Under the pieces are notes generated by a model, which made no database searches, was not told the origin of the DNA, and saw only the letters and a program-made list of their open reading frames with translations. From Aromatoleum buckelii (GTDB lineage Bacteria > Pseudomonadota > Gammaproteobacteria > Burkholderiales > Rhodocyclaceae), in contig NZ_WTVH02000010.1 of NCBI RefSeq assembly GCF_012910785.2, positions 1,674,001-1,738,000 on the forward strand: 64,000 nt of DNA. Direction: 5' to 3'. The position numbers and the translations under genes were made by a program. This document shows, piece after piece, positions 49,637 to 57,307 of this stretch. Each line of letters opens with the position of its first letter. The first letter of the stretch is position 1.

Positions 49637-50347
49637 ATGAGCCAGAAAGAATATCTGTGGAACCCGGCACCGGTGTACTCGCTTCCGGTGCGCGGCAGCG
49701 ACGCCCGCCTTCCCGTCAAGCGCATCTTCTGCGTCGGCCGCAACTACCACGCCCACGCGATCGAGATGGATCGCCCCGTCGACAAGGCGACGATGCGCCC
49801 CTTCTACTTCCTGAAGGATCCCTCCACCCTGGTGGAGTCAGGAGCCTCCGTGCCCTACCCCACCGGCACCACGAACTATCACTATGAGATGGAGCTGGTG
49901 GTGGCAATCGGCATTCCCGGTTTCCGTGTGCCGGCCGATGAAGCGCACACCCTGATCTACGGCTATGCCGCAGGCCTCGACATGACCCGTCGCGACCTTC
50001 AACTCGTCGCACGCGAGCAGGGCCGCCCGTGGGACCTGGGCAAGAACTTTGAGAAGTCAGCGGTTTGCTCGGAGATCGTGCCCGCAGACGCGTTGGGCGT
50101 GCTCGACGCCGGTGCTATCCAGCTCGAAGTCAATGGTCAGATCAAGCAGAGTTCCGACCTGCAACTACTCATCTGGAACATCAGGGAAATCATCGCTGAC
50201 CTGTCCCAGTTCTATCACCTTGAACCCGGCGACCTCATCTACACAGGCACGCCCGAAGGCGTCGGTGCGGTGAAGTCCGGCGACAGGATCTCCGGCCACA
50301 TCGATCGCGTCGGCGAAGTCGCGCTGACCATCGGCGCAGCGGAATAG
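49637..50347 (+). CDS. nagK: Fumarylpyruvate hydrolase (FAH family)
   Basis: A 236-residue FAH-fold hydrolase with FCVGRNYHAHAIEM, the metal site HYEMELVVAIG (E..E) and later GYAAGLDMTRRDLQ, WDLGKNFEKSAV and TGTPEGVGAVKSGD. It splits fumarylpyruvate to fumarate and pyruvate. It lies 41 bp after nagI, and the broken nagL follows after a strong hairpin. Confidence 0.94.
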   Translation: MSQKEYLWNPAPVYSLPVRGSDARLPVKRIFCVGRNYHAHAIEMDRPVDKATMRPFYFLKDPSTLVESGASVPYPTGTTNYHYEMELVVAIGIPGFRVPADEAHTLIYGYAAGLDMTRRDLQLVAREQGRPWDLGKNFEKSAVCSEIVPADALGVLDAGAIQLEVNGQIKQSSDLQLLIWNIREIIADLSQFYHLEPGDLIYTGTPEGVGAVKSGDRISGHIDRVGEVALTIGAAE

Positions 50348-50361
50348 TCCGTCACGTCGCA

Positions 50362-50390
50362 GCCAGCGCCCGACCCAGTCGGGCGCTGGC
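50362..50390 (+). terminator. Strong intra-operon hairpin between nagK and nagL
   Basis: GCCAGCGCCCGA (50362-50373) pairs perfectly with TCGGGCGCTGGC (50379-50390) across the loop CCCAG. There is no U-tract, so it may be a processing or stability element rather than an intrinsic terminator. Confidence 0.55.
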
Positions 50391-50417
50391 CATCGTATTC
50401 AACCCGGAGCCCATACC

Positions 50418-50767
50418 TTGAAGCTCTACAACTTTTTTCGCAGCGGCACATCGCATCGCCTGCGCATCGCGCTGAACCTGAAGGGCATCGAGTACGAATA
50501 CGTGCCCGTCGACCTGCGCACCGAGGAGCACCTCGGTGCCGCCTTCAAGGCGGTCAATCCGCAGGCGCTGGTGCCGGCGTTGACCGAAGGCGACCTGACG
50601 CTGATCCAGTCACCGGCGATCATCGAGTGGCTCGAAGACCGCTACCCGACCCCGGCGCTGCTGCCCGCGAACGCCGAAGACCGCGCCCGCGTGCGCGCAC
50701 TGGCGGCGATCGTTGGCTGCGACATCCACCCGATCAACAACGGCCGCATCCTCGAATACCTGCGGAA
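50418..50767 (+). pseudogene. nagL: Maleylpyruvate isomerase, 5' part (interrupted by IS66)
   Basis: Encodes MKLYNFFRSGTSHRLRIALN and about 116 residues of the zeta-type GST fold (VNPQALVPALTEGDLTLIQSPAIIEWLEDRYP, RALAAIVGCDIHPINNGRILEYL). The reading frame then enters IS66. The enzyme isomerises maleylpyruvate to fumarylpyruvate with glutathione. Joining to 53793 after removal of the IS gives EYLRKTLGCDEAAV and a 211-residue protein, the normal size. The 5' piece lacks the helical C-domain and cannot be functional. Confidence 0.93.
50760..50767 (+). repeat. IS66 target-site duplication, left copy
   Basis: CTGCGGAA directly before the left IS end; the same octamer follows the right end at 53785-53792. 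An 8-bp duplication is normal for IS66. Confidence 0.93.
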
Positions 50768-50801
50768 GTATCTGTCCGGCAATCCCCGTCAGGGGCACGG
50801 A

Positions 50802-51302
50802 TCAGAGATCGACGAGGTGCCGCAACAGCGGGAAGGAGACGCGCCAGCTTTGACCGTCGCAGTCGAGGGTGGCGGTGCGCTGATTGATGCGCATGATGGT
50901 TCCGATGCGGGTCTGCAGGTGACGGTCTTCGAAGCTCACTTGGTCGCCGACTCGGAAGTCTGCGCGGGTCGGAGACGGCGGCTCGGGCGCCGATTGTGCC
51001 GGGATCGAGCCGGTGTCCGGGATTTCGATGGCCGCATAGGGCAACTTCCATTCGCGCCGGGAGCGCTCGTCCTGCACGGTGAGTTGCGTGTCCTTCATCG
51101 CGATGATCTGTCCCGTGCGCAGCGACATCTGGGCGCCGGCCTGTTGCCCGTCGAGGAAACGCACCGACTGCCCAAGATGCAGATGGCGACGGATTTCGAT
51201 GATCCGGGCCGGCTCCGACATCAGGCGTTCGAGAATCGTCGAGAGGTGGAAGAGTTCGAGGCTGGTGGCGCGGTTGAGGGCTTCGATCAGGGCAGCGTTC
51301 AT
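50802..51302 (-). CDS. IS66 accessory (passenger) protein of unknown function
   Basis: A 166-residue protein that starts with an ATGA overlap on the tnpC stop and ends 34 bp before the left IS end. The C-terminal third (FRVGDQVSFEDRHLQTRIGTIMRINQRTATLDC) looks like a small KOW/SH3-type beta barrel: alternating hydrophobics, GxI...N..T. The N-terminus is helical (MNAALIEALNRATSLELFHLSTILERLM). The usual three IS66 genes do not include it. Function is unknown; a role in RNA or DNA binding during transposition is a guess. Confidence 0.75.
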   Translation of the reverse strand: MNAALIEALNRATSLELFHLSTILERLMSEPARIIEIRRHLHLGQSVRFLDGQQAGAQMSLRTGQIIAMKDTQLTVQDERSRREWKLPYAAIEIPDTGSIPAQSAPEPPSPTRADFRVGDQVSFEDRHLQTRIGTIMRINQRTATLDCDGQSWRVSFPLLRHLVDL

Positions 51303-52855
51303 GCGGCGGCGGGCGTCCAGTTCATCGGCAGCAGTTCTTCGAGGCGATCGACGCGGTGGGTGTTGATCCGTGCGAGCACGTCCTTCAGCCAGGCATAGGG
51401 CTCGACACCGTTCAGGCGCGCCGTCTCGATCAGGCTGAAGAGTACCGCAGCGGCCCGCCCGCCGCGTGGGCTGCCGGCGAAGAGCCAATTCTTGCGCGAC
51501 AGGGCCACCGGGCGCATGGCGCGTTCGCTCAGATTGTTGTCCGCGGCGAGACTGCCGTCATTGACGAACACGGTGAGCGCCGTCCAGTTCGACAGCGTAT
51601 AGGCGAAGGCTTTCGCCAGCGGCGACTTCGGCAGCAGGGTCGGGGCGTGTGCGGTGAGCCAGCGATGGAACCAGGCGAGCACGCGTGTCGTGCGTCGTTG
51701 TCGCTGTTGCCGTCGGACGTCGGGATCGGCCTGGGCAATTTGGCTTTCGATGCGGTAGATCAGCCCGATGAAGCGCAGCGCATGATGCGCAAGTCCCGGC
51801 CGGGCCCCCTTGGGCATGGCCTTGACCACGTCGAAGTACTTCCTCCTTGCATGGGCCCAGCACGCAACGTGAGTCACCCCTTCACGGAAGCTTGCGTGGT
51901 AACCACTGTAGTCGTCGGCTTGCAGATAGCCGCGCCAGTCCCCGAGGATACGGCGTGGGTGCGTGCCGCTGCGATCCAGCGTGAAGTCGTACAGTGCCGC
52001 CGGCGCCACCGCCTGCCAGCGGCCGTGCTCGTCCTTGTGATGGCCTCCGGCCAGATATGCCCACATCCGCGCCGTGACGGTCTTGCCCGGCGCCTGCAGC
52101 GCGAGCGTCGTGTCGTCGGTGAAGATCACCGGGCTCGCGAGCACGTGCCGATGCAGCGCCGGCATCAGCACGCTCAAGAGCTCGGCCCCGTCGAGTACCC
52201 AGTCGCACAGCGTCTGGCGCGCGATCACGACGCCGTCGCGGGCGAGGATGCGCTGCTGACGGGCGAGCGGGCAATGATCGAGGTATTTCGACACCATCAC
52301 GTGCGCGAGCAGCCCCGGCCCGGCGTTGCTCTTGGCGAGCGGCGAACCCTGGGCGGTGGCGGTGCGGATCGTGCTGCTGCCGTCGGCGCGCTCGCAGCGG
52401 TACTTCAGACGCACGTTCTGGATGACTTCGAGGCGCGCCGGGATGTACTCGAGCATCTCGGAGACTTCCTCGCCGATGCGCTCGACCACGGCGAAGGCGG
52501 CTTTCTCGTCCGCGGACAGATCGTGCTCGACGCGTCGCCGCGGCAAGTGTTCACCGATCGCGGCACGCCCCGGTTGGCGCCGGCGGTGCGCCTCGACCTC
52601 GCGAAACGCTTCCGGCGGCACCGGTACTTCGACCGTCTCGCTCCACAATTCGCCTTGCCCCGCGTGGATCGCTTCGCTGCGCGGACCGAACAGCCGCCGG
52701 CGCAGTTCGGCCAGTTGGTGGCGCAGGCTCTCCATCTGTGCGTCGAACTGCGTCCGCAACCCGTCGAGCTGCGCGGCCATCTCCAGCACCATATCCTGGA
52801 GCGGCTCCACGGCGGTGGGCAGGGTCGCGCGATCGATGACGGCAGGGCGATTCAT
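51299..52855 (-). CDS. tnpC: IS66 transposase TnpC
   Basis: A 518-residue IS66 TnpC starting MNRPAVIDRATLPTAVEPL. It has the N-terminal leucine-rich helix (QLDGLRTQFDAQMESLRHQLAELRRRLFGPRSE), a zinc-binding-like middle, IFTDDTTLALQAPG (D), GYLQADDYSGYHA (D) and NNLSERAMRPVALSRKNWLFAGS (E). The start at 52855 is preferred over 52933, whose extra residues overlap a GC-rich leader. Confidence 0.94.
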   Translation of the reverse strand: MNRPAVIDRATLPTAVEPLQDMVLEMAAQLDGLRTQFDAQMESLRHQLAELRRRLFGPRSEAIHAGQGELWSETVEVPVPPEAFREVEAHRRRQPGRAAIGEHLPRRRVEHDLSADEKAAFAVVERIGEEVSEMLEYIPARLEVIQNVRLKYRCERADGSSTIRTATAQGSPLAKSNAGPGLLAHVMVSKYLDHCPLARQQRILARDGVVIARQTLCDWVLDGAELLSVLMPALHRHVLASPVIFTDDTTLALQAPGKTVTARMWAYLAGGHHKDEHGRWQAVAPAALYDFTLDRSGTHPRRILGDWRGYLQADDYSGYHASFREGVTHVACWAHARRKYFDVVKAMPKGARPGLAHHALRFIGLIYRIESQIAQADPDVRRQQRQRRTTRVLAWFHRWLTAHAPTLLPKSPLAKAFAYTLSNWTALTVFVNDGSLAADNNLSERAMRPVALSRKNWLFAGSPRGGRAAAVLFSLIETARLNGVEPYAWLKDVLARINTHRVDRLEELLPMNWTPAAA

Positions 52856-52933
52856 GGCGCCCATCTTGCCAGCGGGCGCCGCCTCGGGGCAGTCGGTCAA
52901 ACCCCAATTGCATGGCAGAGCGCGGCCTCGCAC

Positions 52934-53281
52934 TCAGCTCACGCGGGACGCGGCCACCGCCGGGAGGCGCCGCACGCGGGCCAGATCGATACCCTCGAGC
53001 CACGCCACCAGTTCGCTCATCGCCAGAGCGCCGGCCGCAAGGCGTGCCGGATCGGCGAAGCGGCCCCGTTCCAGGCGCTTGTACAGCACCCAGAAGCCGT
53101 GGCGGTCCCACACCAGGAGCTTCACCTTGTCGCGGCGCCGGCCGATGAACACGAACACCTGCCCCGACAGCGGATCCATGCCCATGCAGGAGGCGACCAG
53201 CTGCGCCAGCGCGTCGATCGATTTCCTCATGTCGACCGCCTCGCTATACACATAGGCCCTGACCGCCGAGGACAGGATCAC
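52934..53281 (-). CDS. tnpB: IS66 protein TnpB
   Basis: A 115-residue protein with the TnpB pattern VYSEAVDMRKSIDALAQLV, DPLSGQVFVFIGRRRDKVKLLVWDRHGFWVLYKRLERGRF. It overlaps tnpA by 4 bp. TnpB is needed for IS66 transposition but has no known catalytic motif. Confidence 0.95.
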   Translation of the reverse strand: MILSSAVRAYVYSEAVDMRKSIDALAQLVASCMGMDPLSGQVFVFIGRRRDKVKLLVWDRHGFWVLYKRLERGRFADPARLAAGALAMSELVAWLEGIDLARVRRLPAVAASRVS

Positions 53282-53700
53282 AGCAACTGCGCCAGGATGC
53301 GATCGAGCACCTGCTGCGCGGCCGCCCCTTGCAGACGCAGCGTCATCGTGCCGGGCAGGCGCACTTCGATTTCCGCGCTGCGGGAGGACGCATCCGCACC
53401 ATGAGGGAGTGCGATGAACTGGCCCCGCGCATCGGCCGACTTCGACTTTGCCCGCGACGCGGGCTCGACGTCGGTCTCGGCGCGCACCAGACGCCCGACC
53501 CGACGCCGAAACGTCGACAGCGCCAACCCGTTCGCCTCGCAGTACTGCGGGATGCTCAGCCCCTGCTCGCGACGCAGCGCTTCATGCTGCTGCCAGAACG
53601 CGTCGCCGCGGGCCATCATCCGCTTGCCCGTGCGCCAGTCGATCCGACCGCCCGCCGCACCCATACCGCTGTCGCCATCCGAACCCAACTGTCCTTCCAT
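53278..53700 (-). CDS. tnpA: IS66 protein TnpA (OrfA)
   Basis: A 140-residue protein with an HTH-like segment (WQQHEALRREQGLSIPQYCEANGLALSTFRRRVGRL) and a basic linker, then IEVRLPGTMTLRLQGAAAQQVLDRIL, the usual OrfA end. It is first gene of the element, 84 bp from the right IS end. Confidence 0.92.
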   Translation of the reverse strand: MEGQLGSDGDSGMGAAGGRIDWRTGKRMMARGDAFWQQHEALRREQGLSIPQYCEANGLALSTFRRRVGRLVRAETDVEPASRAKSKSADARGQFIALPHGADASSRSAEIEVRLPGTMTLRLQGAAAQQVLDRILAQLL

Positions 53701-53784
53701 CGTCGCCTGCTCCGCTATTCAAGGAGCGACAACGATCCAACAACGCGGGCAGGAACGGAAGAACGGGGGTTACCGGACGGATAC

Positions 53785-53792
53785 CTGCGGAA
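53785..53792 (+). repeat. IS66 target-site duplication, right copy
   Basis: CTGCGGAA, identical to 50760-50767, starts directly after the right IS end. Confidence 0.93.
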
Positions 53793-54078
53793 GACGCTGG
53801 GCTGTGACGAAGCGGCGGTGCTTGTGTGGTGCTGCACCTGGATCGAGACTGGTTTCGACGCGCTGGAAGCGCTGCTCGCGGCCGACAAGTCGCGCGGGCC
53901 GTTCTGCTTCGGCAATGCGCCGACGCTCGCCGACGTGTACCTGATCCCGCAGGTCGAGAGCGCACGCCGCTTCAACGTGGATCTGACGCCCTATCCCCAC
54001 ATCGTCGCGATCGACCGCGCCTGTGGCGAGCTGGATGCCTTCCACGATGCGGCACCGTCATTGCAGCCTGACGCTTGA
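53793..54078 (+). pseudogene. nagL: Maleylpyruvate isomerase, 3' part
   Basis: Continues the isomerase after the IS: TLGCDEAAVLVWCCTWIETGFDALEALLAADKSRGPFCFGNAPTLADVYLIPQVESARRFN, the helical C-domain with the ADVYLIPQ segment of zeta-type enzymes, ending SLQPDA at the stop. No start codon or ribosome site belongs to it. If the IS were excised precisely, function would be restored. Confidence 0.93.
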
Positions 54079-54205
54079 ACTGCGTCTGGAAAAGGTGTTT
54101 TCCGGTGAAGGACTCACCCCCGACTCGAAACGGCGCATGGACTACTAGCGTAATCCACCAATACAACACTACGGGCGCTTCAACGACCTATGAAGGAGAG
54201 CAACA

Positions 54206-55375
54206 GTGACCCTAAAAAAAATATACTCAGCCGTCCTTGCCACGGGCGCCATCTGCTTAGCAGTCTCCGCAAATGCCGCAGCTACTGCTGAAGCTCAAAG
54301 AGCCCCCACCTCACCCGGAAGCGGCACCGAACTCGTTATATTGGGCTCGGCTGCCGGTAGGACCTCCTGGGGAGGATACAGTGCCGGCGGGATGTCCGCG
54401 GCCATTGCCGTCGGAAAAGATCGTTATATCGTCGACTTCGGCCGCGGCTGGCATGAGCGCTACTACGAGGCGGGGCTAGGCACACCGGCCGCGCCGACCG
54501 GTTTCGGTGGATTGGAGAATCTGCGAGCGGGCTTCATTACACACCTCCACGCGGACCACGTGATCGACTATCCACGACTGTTGCTCTTCGGTGCTACCGA
54601 GGGGCTGCGAAAAAGAAAGGCGCCAATCCAGATCTTTGGCCCCGGCAACAGGGGCGGCTTACCGCCTACGTCGGGAAAGCTGACCGAATCCGTAGATACG
54701 ATTAACCCAGAGAATCCGACACCTGGTACCGCCGAACTGACCGAGTACCTGTATCGGGCATTCGCTACCGACCTGAATGATAACATTCACGACAGTGGCA
54801 TGCCTAATCCGAACGCGTACATCAAGGTCCACGACATTCAGATACCGCCGGCTATCGGTGCCAGCAAGACAAACACGTCCCCTCGCATGGCACCCATCAA
54901 CGTGTATCAGGACGAAAACGTGAAGGTGACCGCGACGCTAGTCAGCCATCCGCCAATGTATCCGAGCTTTGCCTTCAGGTTCGACACATCTGACGGCTCG
55001 GTCGTTTTCTCGGGGGACACGAACAGAAGCGAGAATCTCATCGAACTAGCTAAGGGGGCCGACGTGCTAGTGCATGAGGTAATCAGCACACACTGGGCGG
55101 AGAACCTGTTCCCGACGCCACGGACGGCTGCGCAGGAGGCAAAACTCGATCACCTTATCAAGTCGCACACCCCGATCTCAGAAGTCGGCCCAATAGCCCA
55201 TGAGGCCGGAGTGAAACTCCTGGTCCTGTCACATCTGGCCCCGCCCACAATTTCGGACGAGGAATGGTTAAAGGCGGTCAAGGCATTCGCTGGACGCACG
55301 GCGATCGGCAATCCTTTGTACCGCATCAAATTGCCGCTGCGAGGAGCAGACACATCACAAAGTAGCGAAAAGTGA
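54206..55375 (+). CDS. Secreted metallo-beta-lactamase-fold hydrolase
   Basis: A 389-residue protein with a signal peptide (residues 1-25, ...GAICLAVSANAA) and MBL motif THLHADHVIDY near residue 116; further metal ligands are likely in VFSGDTNRS and the late LVLSHLAPP. The fold is RNase Z/arylsulfatase-like; such periplasmic members act on esters or lactones, and the substrate here is unknown. GTG start at 54206 with AAGGAGAG upstream. It follows nagL by 127 bp and may lie at the operon end, but its role in the pathway is unproved. Confidence 0.82.
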   Translation: MTLKKIYSAVLATGAICLAVSANAAATAEAQRAPTSPGSGTELVILGSAAGRTSWGGYSAGGMSAAIAVGKDRYIVDFGRGWHERYYEAGLGTPAAPTGFGGLENLRAGFITHLHADHVIDYPRLLLFGATEGLRKRKAPIQIFGPGNRGGLPPTSGKLTESVDTINPENPTPGTAELTEYLYRAFATDLNDNIHDSGMPNPNAYIKVHDIQIPPAIGASKTNTSPRMAPINVYQDENVKVTATLVSHPPMYPSFAFRFDTSDGSVVFSGDTNRSENLIELAKGADVLVHEVISTHWAENLFPTPRTAAQEAKLDHLIKSHTPISEVGPIAHEAGVKLLVLSHLAPPTISDEEWLKAVKAFAGRTAIGNPLYRIKLPLRGADTSQSSEK

Positions 55376-55380
55376 TGAGT

Positions 55381-55595
55381 TTACACAGCGCTCAGGAATA
55401 CGTCTGCCATGCGGCGTTTGTCGGCGTTGGAAAATTTCCGCCACCGGGCACGCGCCACGACCTCCGTTTCGGCTCTTGGCCGCGTAGTCCGCGCCGCTGG
55501 TCCGGGCGTCTCTTCAGTCGCCCTACGGGCTCGTTGCAAGACGTCCGGATCGGCAGGCGTATTCAGGACGTGTATCGATGCCTAGGATTGATGGT
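55381..55595 (-). pseudogene. Transposase OrfA remnant (IS3-like)
   Basis: The reverse strand reads TEVVARARWRKFSNADKRRM after an Arg/Pro-rich lead, the pattern of helix-turn-helix OrfA proteins of IS3-like elements, and then degenerates into a stop. It lacks the rest of the OrfA and all of OrfB. The 308-bp gap has no other gene. Assignment is from memory of the motif only. Confidence 0.4.
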
Positions 55596-55682
55596 TGATC
55601 GTCATGCCTACCTCGTTACTCACTAAATTATCAGGGGTAGGTGACGCAGGTCATATTGGCACGGGGGCTGAAGCATGATTGA

Positions 55683-56633
55683 TCATGCACTTCGTAGCGC
55701 GTCAGCGACGACGCTGCGATCACGAATAACCGCCGGTAGGTGCTCTGAAAAATAGTCCAGAACACTCCTGACCGAGGGCAAGACCCCGCGTGGGCTCGGA
55801 TAGGCAAGACAAAGCGCATTGGGCGTAGCGGACCATCCGGGCAGGACATGCTCAAGCGAACCGGACGCTATGCTCGCAGCCACAATGGGTTCTGGCAACA
55901 AGGCGATGCCTAGTCCGCTGATGGCCGTTTCGAACTGCAACCGGAGGTCGTTCGTCTGCAACCTCGGGAGGTGATTCAATACGCACGCCTCACCGCTTGG
56001 GCCGGTCAAATCCCATCGCACCCGGCCATCCCGAACGTCGGCCGACCGTCCCAAGGTAGCGAACCGAGGTAGTTCCTCAAGGCTGGCAGGCCTTCCAGCG
56101 TGATCGAGAAAATACGGACTGGCGACAAGTATTCTCTGGGCGCTGCCAAGGTTCTTCAGCACTACTCCCGACATTCCACTTGCGTCAGGACGGGCGAGAA
56201 GCGCAAGGTCGAATCGCTCCTCGATCAGATCTACCTCGCGGTCCGTCGGCTCAATGACAAGATTCACCTTGGGGTGGGACGCGAGGTATCCCGGCAAGAT
56301 CGGCGCAAGGTAGGTCTGCGCCAGAATCAGGGGACAGCTCATCCTGACGTTACCGACCGGCTCTCCGCGCAGGTTGGCAACGCTCTCATAGGCAGCCTCT
56401 GCTTCCTCGACTGTTGCTTGGCACCGCTCGTAGAACCGCTCACCAGCTTCAGTTAGACCGATGCTTCGAGTTGATCGCTGCAACAGCCTGACCCCAAGCC
56501 TCTTCTCCAGGCCTGCAACGCGCCGGCTCAGTCGTGTCTTCTCGATACCCGTCTCACGTGACGCTGCAGAAAAGCCGCGATTGCGAACCACCGCGACGAA
56601 GTAGAACAAATCGTTCAGATCGTGGGCATACAT
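55683..56633 (-). CDS. LysR family regulator
   Basis: A 316-residue LTTR with N-terminal HTH (LNDLFYFVAVVRNRGFSAASRETGIEKTRLSRRVAGLEKRLGVRLLQRSTRSIGLTEAG) and effector domain starting near residue 92. It is of the CrgA/DsdC-like large subgroup (the GxVRMSCP segment), unlike the two NahR-like regulators nearby. It is divergent from the ABM-domain gene with a 9-bp inverted repeat between. Confidence 0.88.
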   Translation of the reverse strand: MYAHDLNDLFYFVAVVRNRGFSAASRETGIEKTRLSRRVAGLEKRLGVRLLQRSTRSIGLTEAGERFYERCQATVEEAEAAYESVANLRGEPVGNVRMSCPLILAQTYLAPILPGYLASHPKVNLVIEPTDREVDLIEERFDLALLARPDASGMSGVVLKNLGSAQRILVASPYFLDHAGRPASLEELPRFATLGRSADVRDGRVRWDLTGPSGEACVLNHLPRLQTNDLRLQFETAISGLGIALLPEPIVAASIASGSLEHVLPGWSATPNALCLAYPSPRGVLPSVRSVLDYFSEHLPAVIRDRSVVADALRSA

Positions 56634-56676
56634 TGTTGCACCAGTGCACTAGTGATAAGCAATTTTGCCATCTTAC

Positions 56677-56706
56677 GATTGATTGCCATCACGCTTACAA
56701 TCAATC
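56677..56706. promoter_or_regulatory. Inverted repeat between LysR and ABM genes
   Basis: GATTGATTG (56677-56685) and CAATCAATC (56698-56706) form perfect arms with a 12-bp spacer. The site includes T-N11-A spacings and lies 43 bp before the LysR start and 22 bp before the GTG of the ABM gene, so it is a likely LysR binding site. Confidence 0.5.
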
Positions 56707-56728
56707 AACAAGTATTTCGGGGGTCAGC

Positions 56729-57307
56729 GTGACGGAAAAAAATGGGCCTGTATCGCGAATGGTCCGTCAAAAGGCAAAGCTTGGGTACGAGAAGGATTAC
56801 GAGGCCTTCCTCAGGAGCATGGTGGAAGCGTCGAGCCACTTTCCGGGCTATCTGTCTACGACGGTTATCCCGCCGCACGCCCCTGCAGATCAAGGCGAGT
56901 ACCAGATCGTCCAGCGCTTCGCGACGCAGAAAGATCTTACGCGCTGGGACGAGTCCCAGGAACGCGCAACGTGGCACGAGCGCATACGGCACGTAGCAGA
57001 GAGCCCCCCAGCCTATCTTCTAGTTCCCGGTCTGAAGGTCTGGTTCTCGTCGCAATTGCCCCCTGCAACGACTGCTCCACCCCGCTGGAAAATGACCACG
57101 GTCAGCTGGCTGGGAATTTTCCCGACCGTAGCTATTTGCCTTGGATTCATTTCACCACTCCTCGCGACATGGCCATTTCTTGCAAGGACGGCTCTGATTA
57201 CTGCGGTCGTCGCGGCATTAATGTCGTATGCGATCATGCCACGCCTTTCTCTATGGATGGCTTGGTGGCTACTAACTTTCCCGAAAGTAATGCCATATAG
57301 GCGATAA
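56729..57307 (+). CDS. Antibiotic-biosynthesis-monooxygenase (ABM) domain membrane protein
   Basis: A 192-residue protein. Residues about 8-100 form a dimeric alpha-beta barrel ABM domain (RQKAKLGYEKDYEAFLRSMVEASSHFPGYLSTTVI, YQIVQRFATQKDLTRW). Two membrane helices follow (VSWLGIFPTVAICLGFI, TALITAVVAALMSYAI). The start is GTG at 56729. The last eight codons lie in IS630; without the insertion the frame would read WWLRR and stop. The function is unknown. Confidence 0.75.
   Translation: MTEKNGPVSRMVRQKAKLGYEKDYEAFLRSMVEASSHFPGYLSTTVIPPHAPADQGEYQIVQRFATQKDLTRWDESQERATWHERIRHVAESPPAYLLVPGLKVWFSSQLPPATTAPPRWKMTTVSWLGIFPTVAICLGFISPLLATWPFLARTALITAVVAALMSYAIMPRLSLWMAWWLLTFPKVMPYRR

Larger units (their letters stand above)
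50768..53784 (-). mobile_element. IS66-family insertion sequence within nagL
   Basis: A 3017-bp element. Terminal repeats read inward are GTATCTGTCCGGCAATCCCC (left) and GTATCCGTCCGGTAACCCCC (right, reverse strand), 17 of 20 bases matching. It carries tnpA-tnpB-tnpC and a fourth small gene, all on the reverse strand with overlapping ends. The perfect 8-bp duplication and intact genes indicate a recent, simple insertion. Confidence 0.95.
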
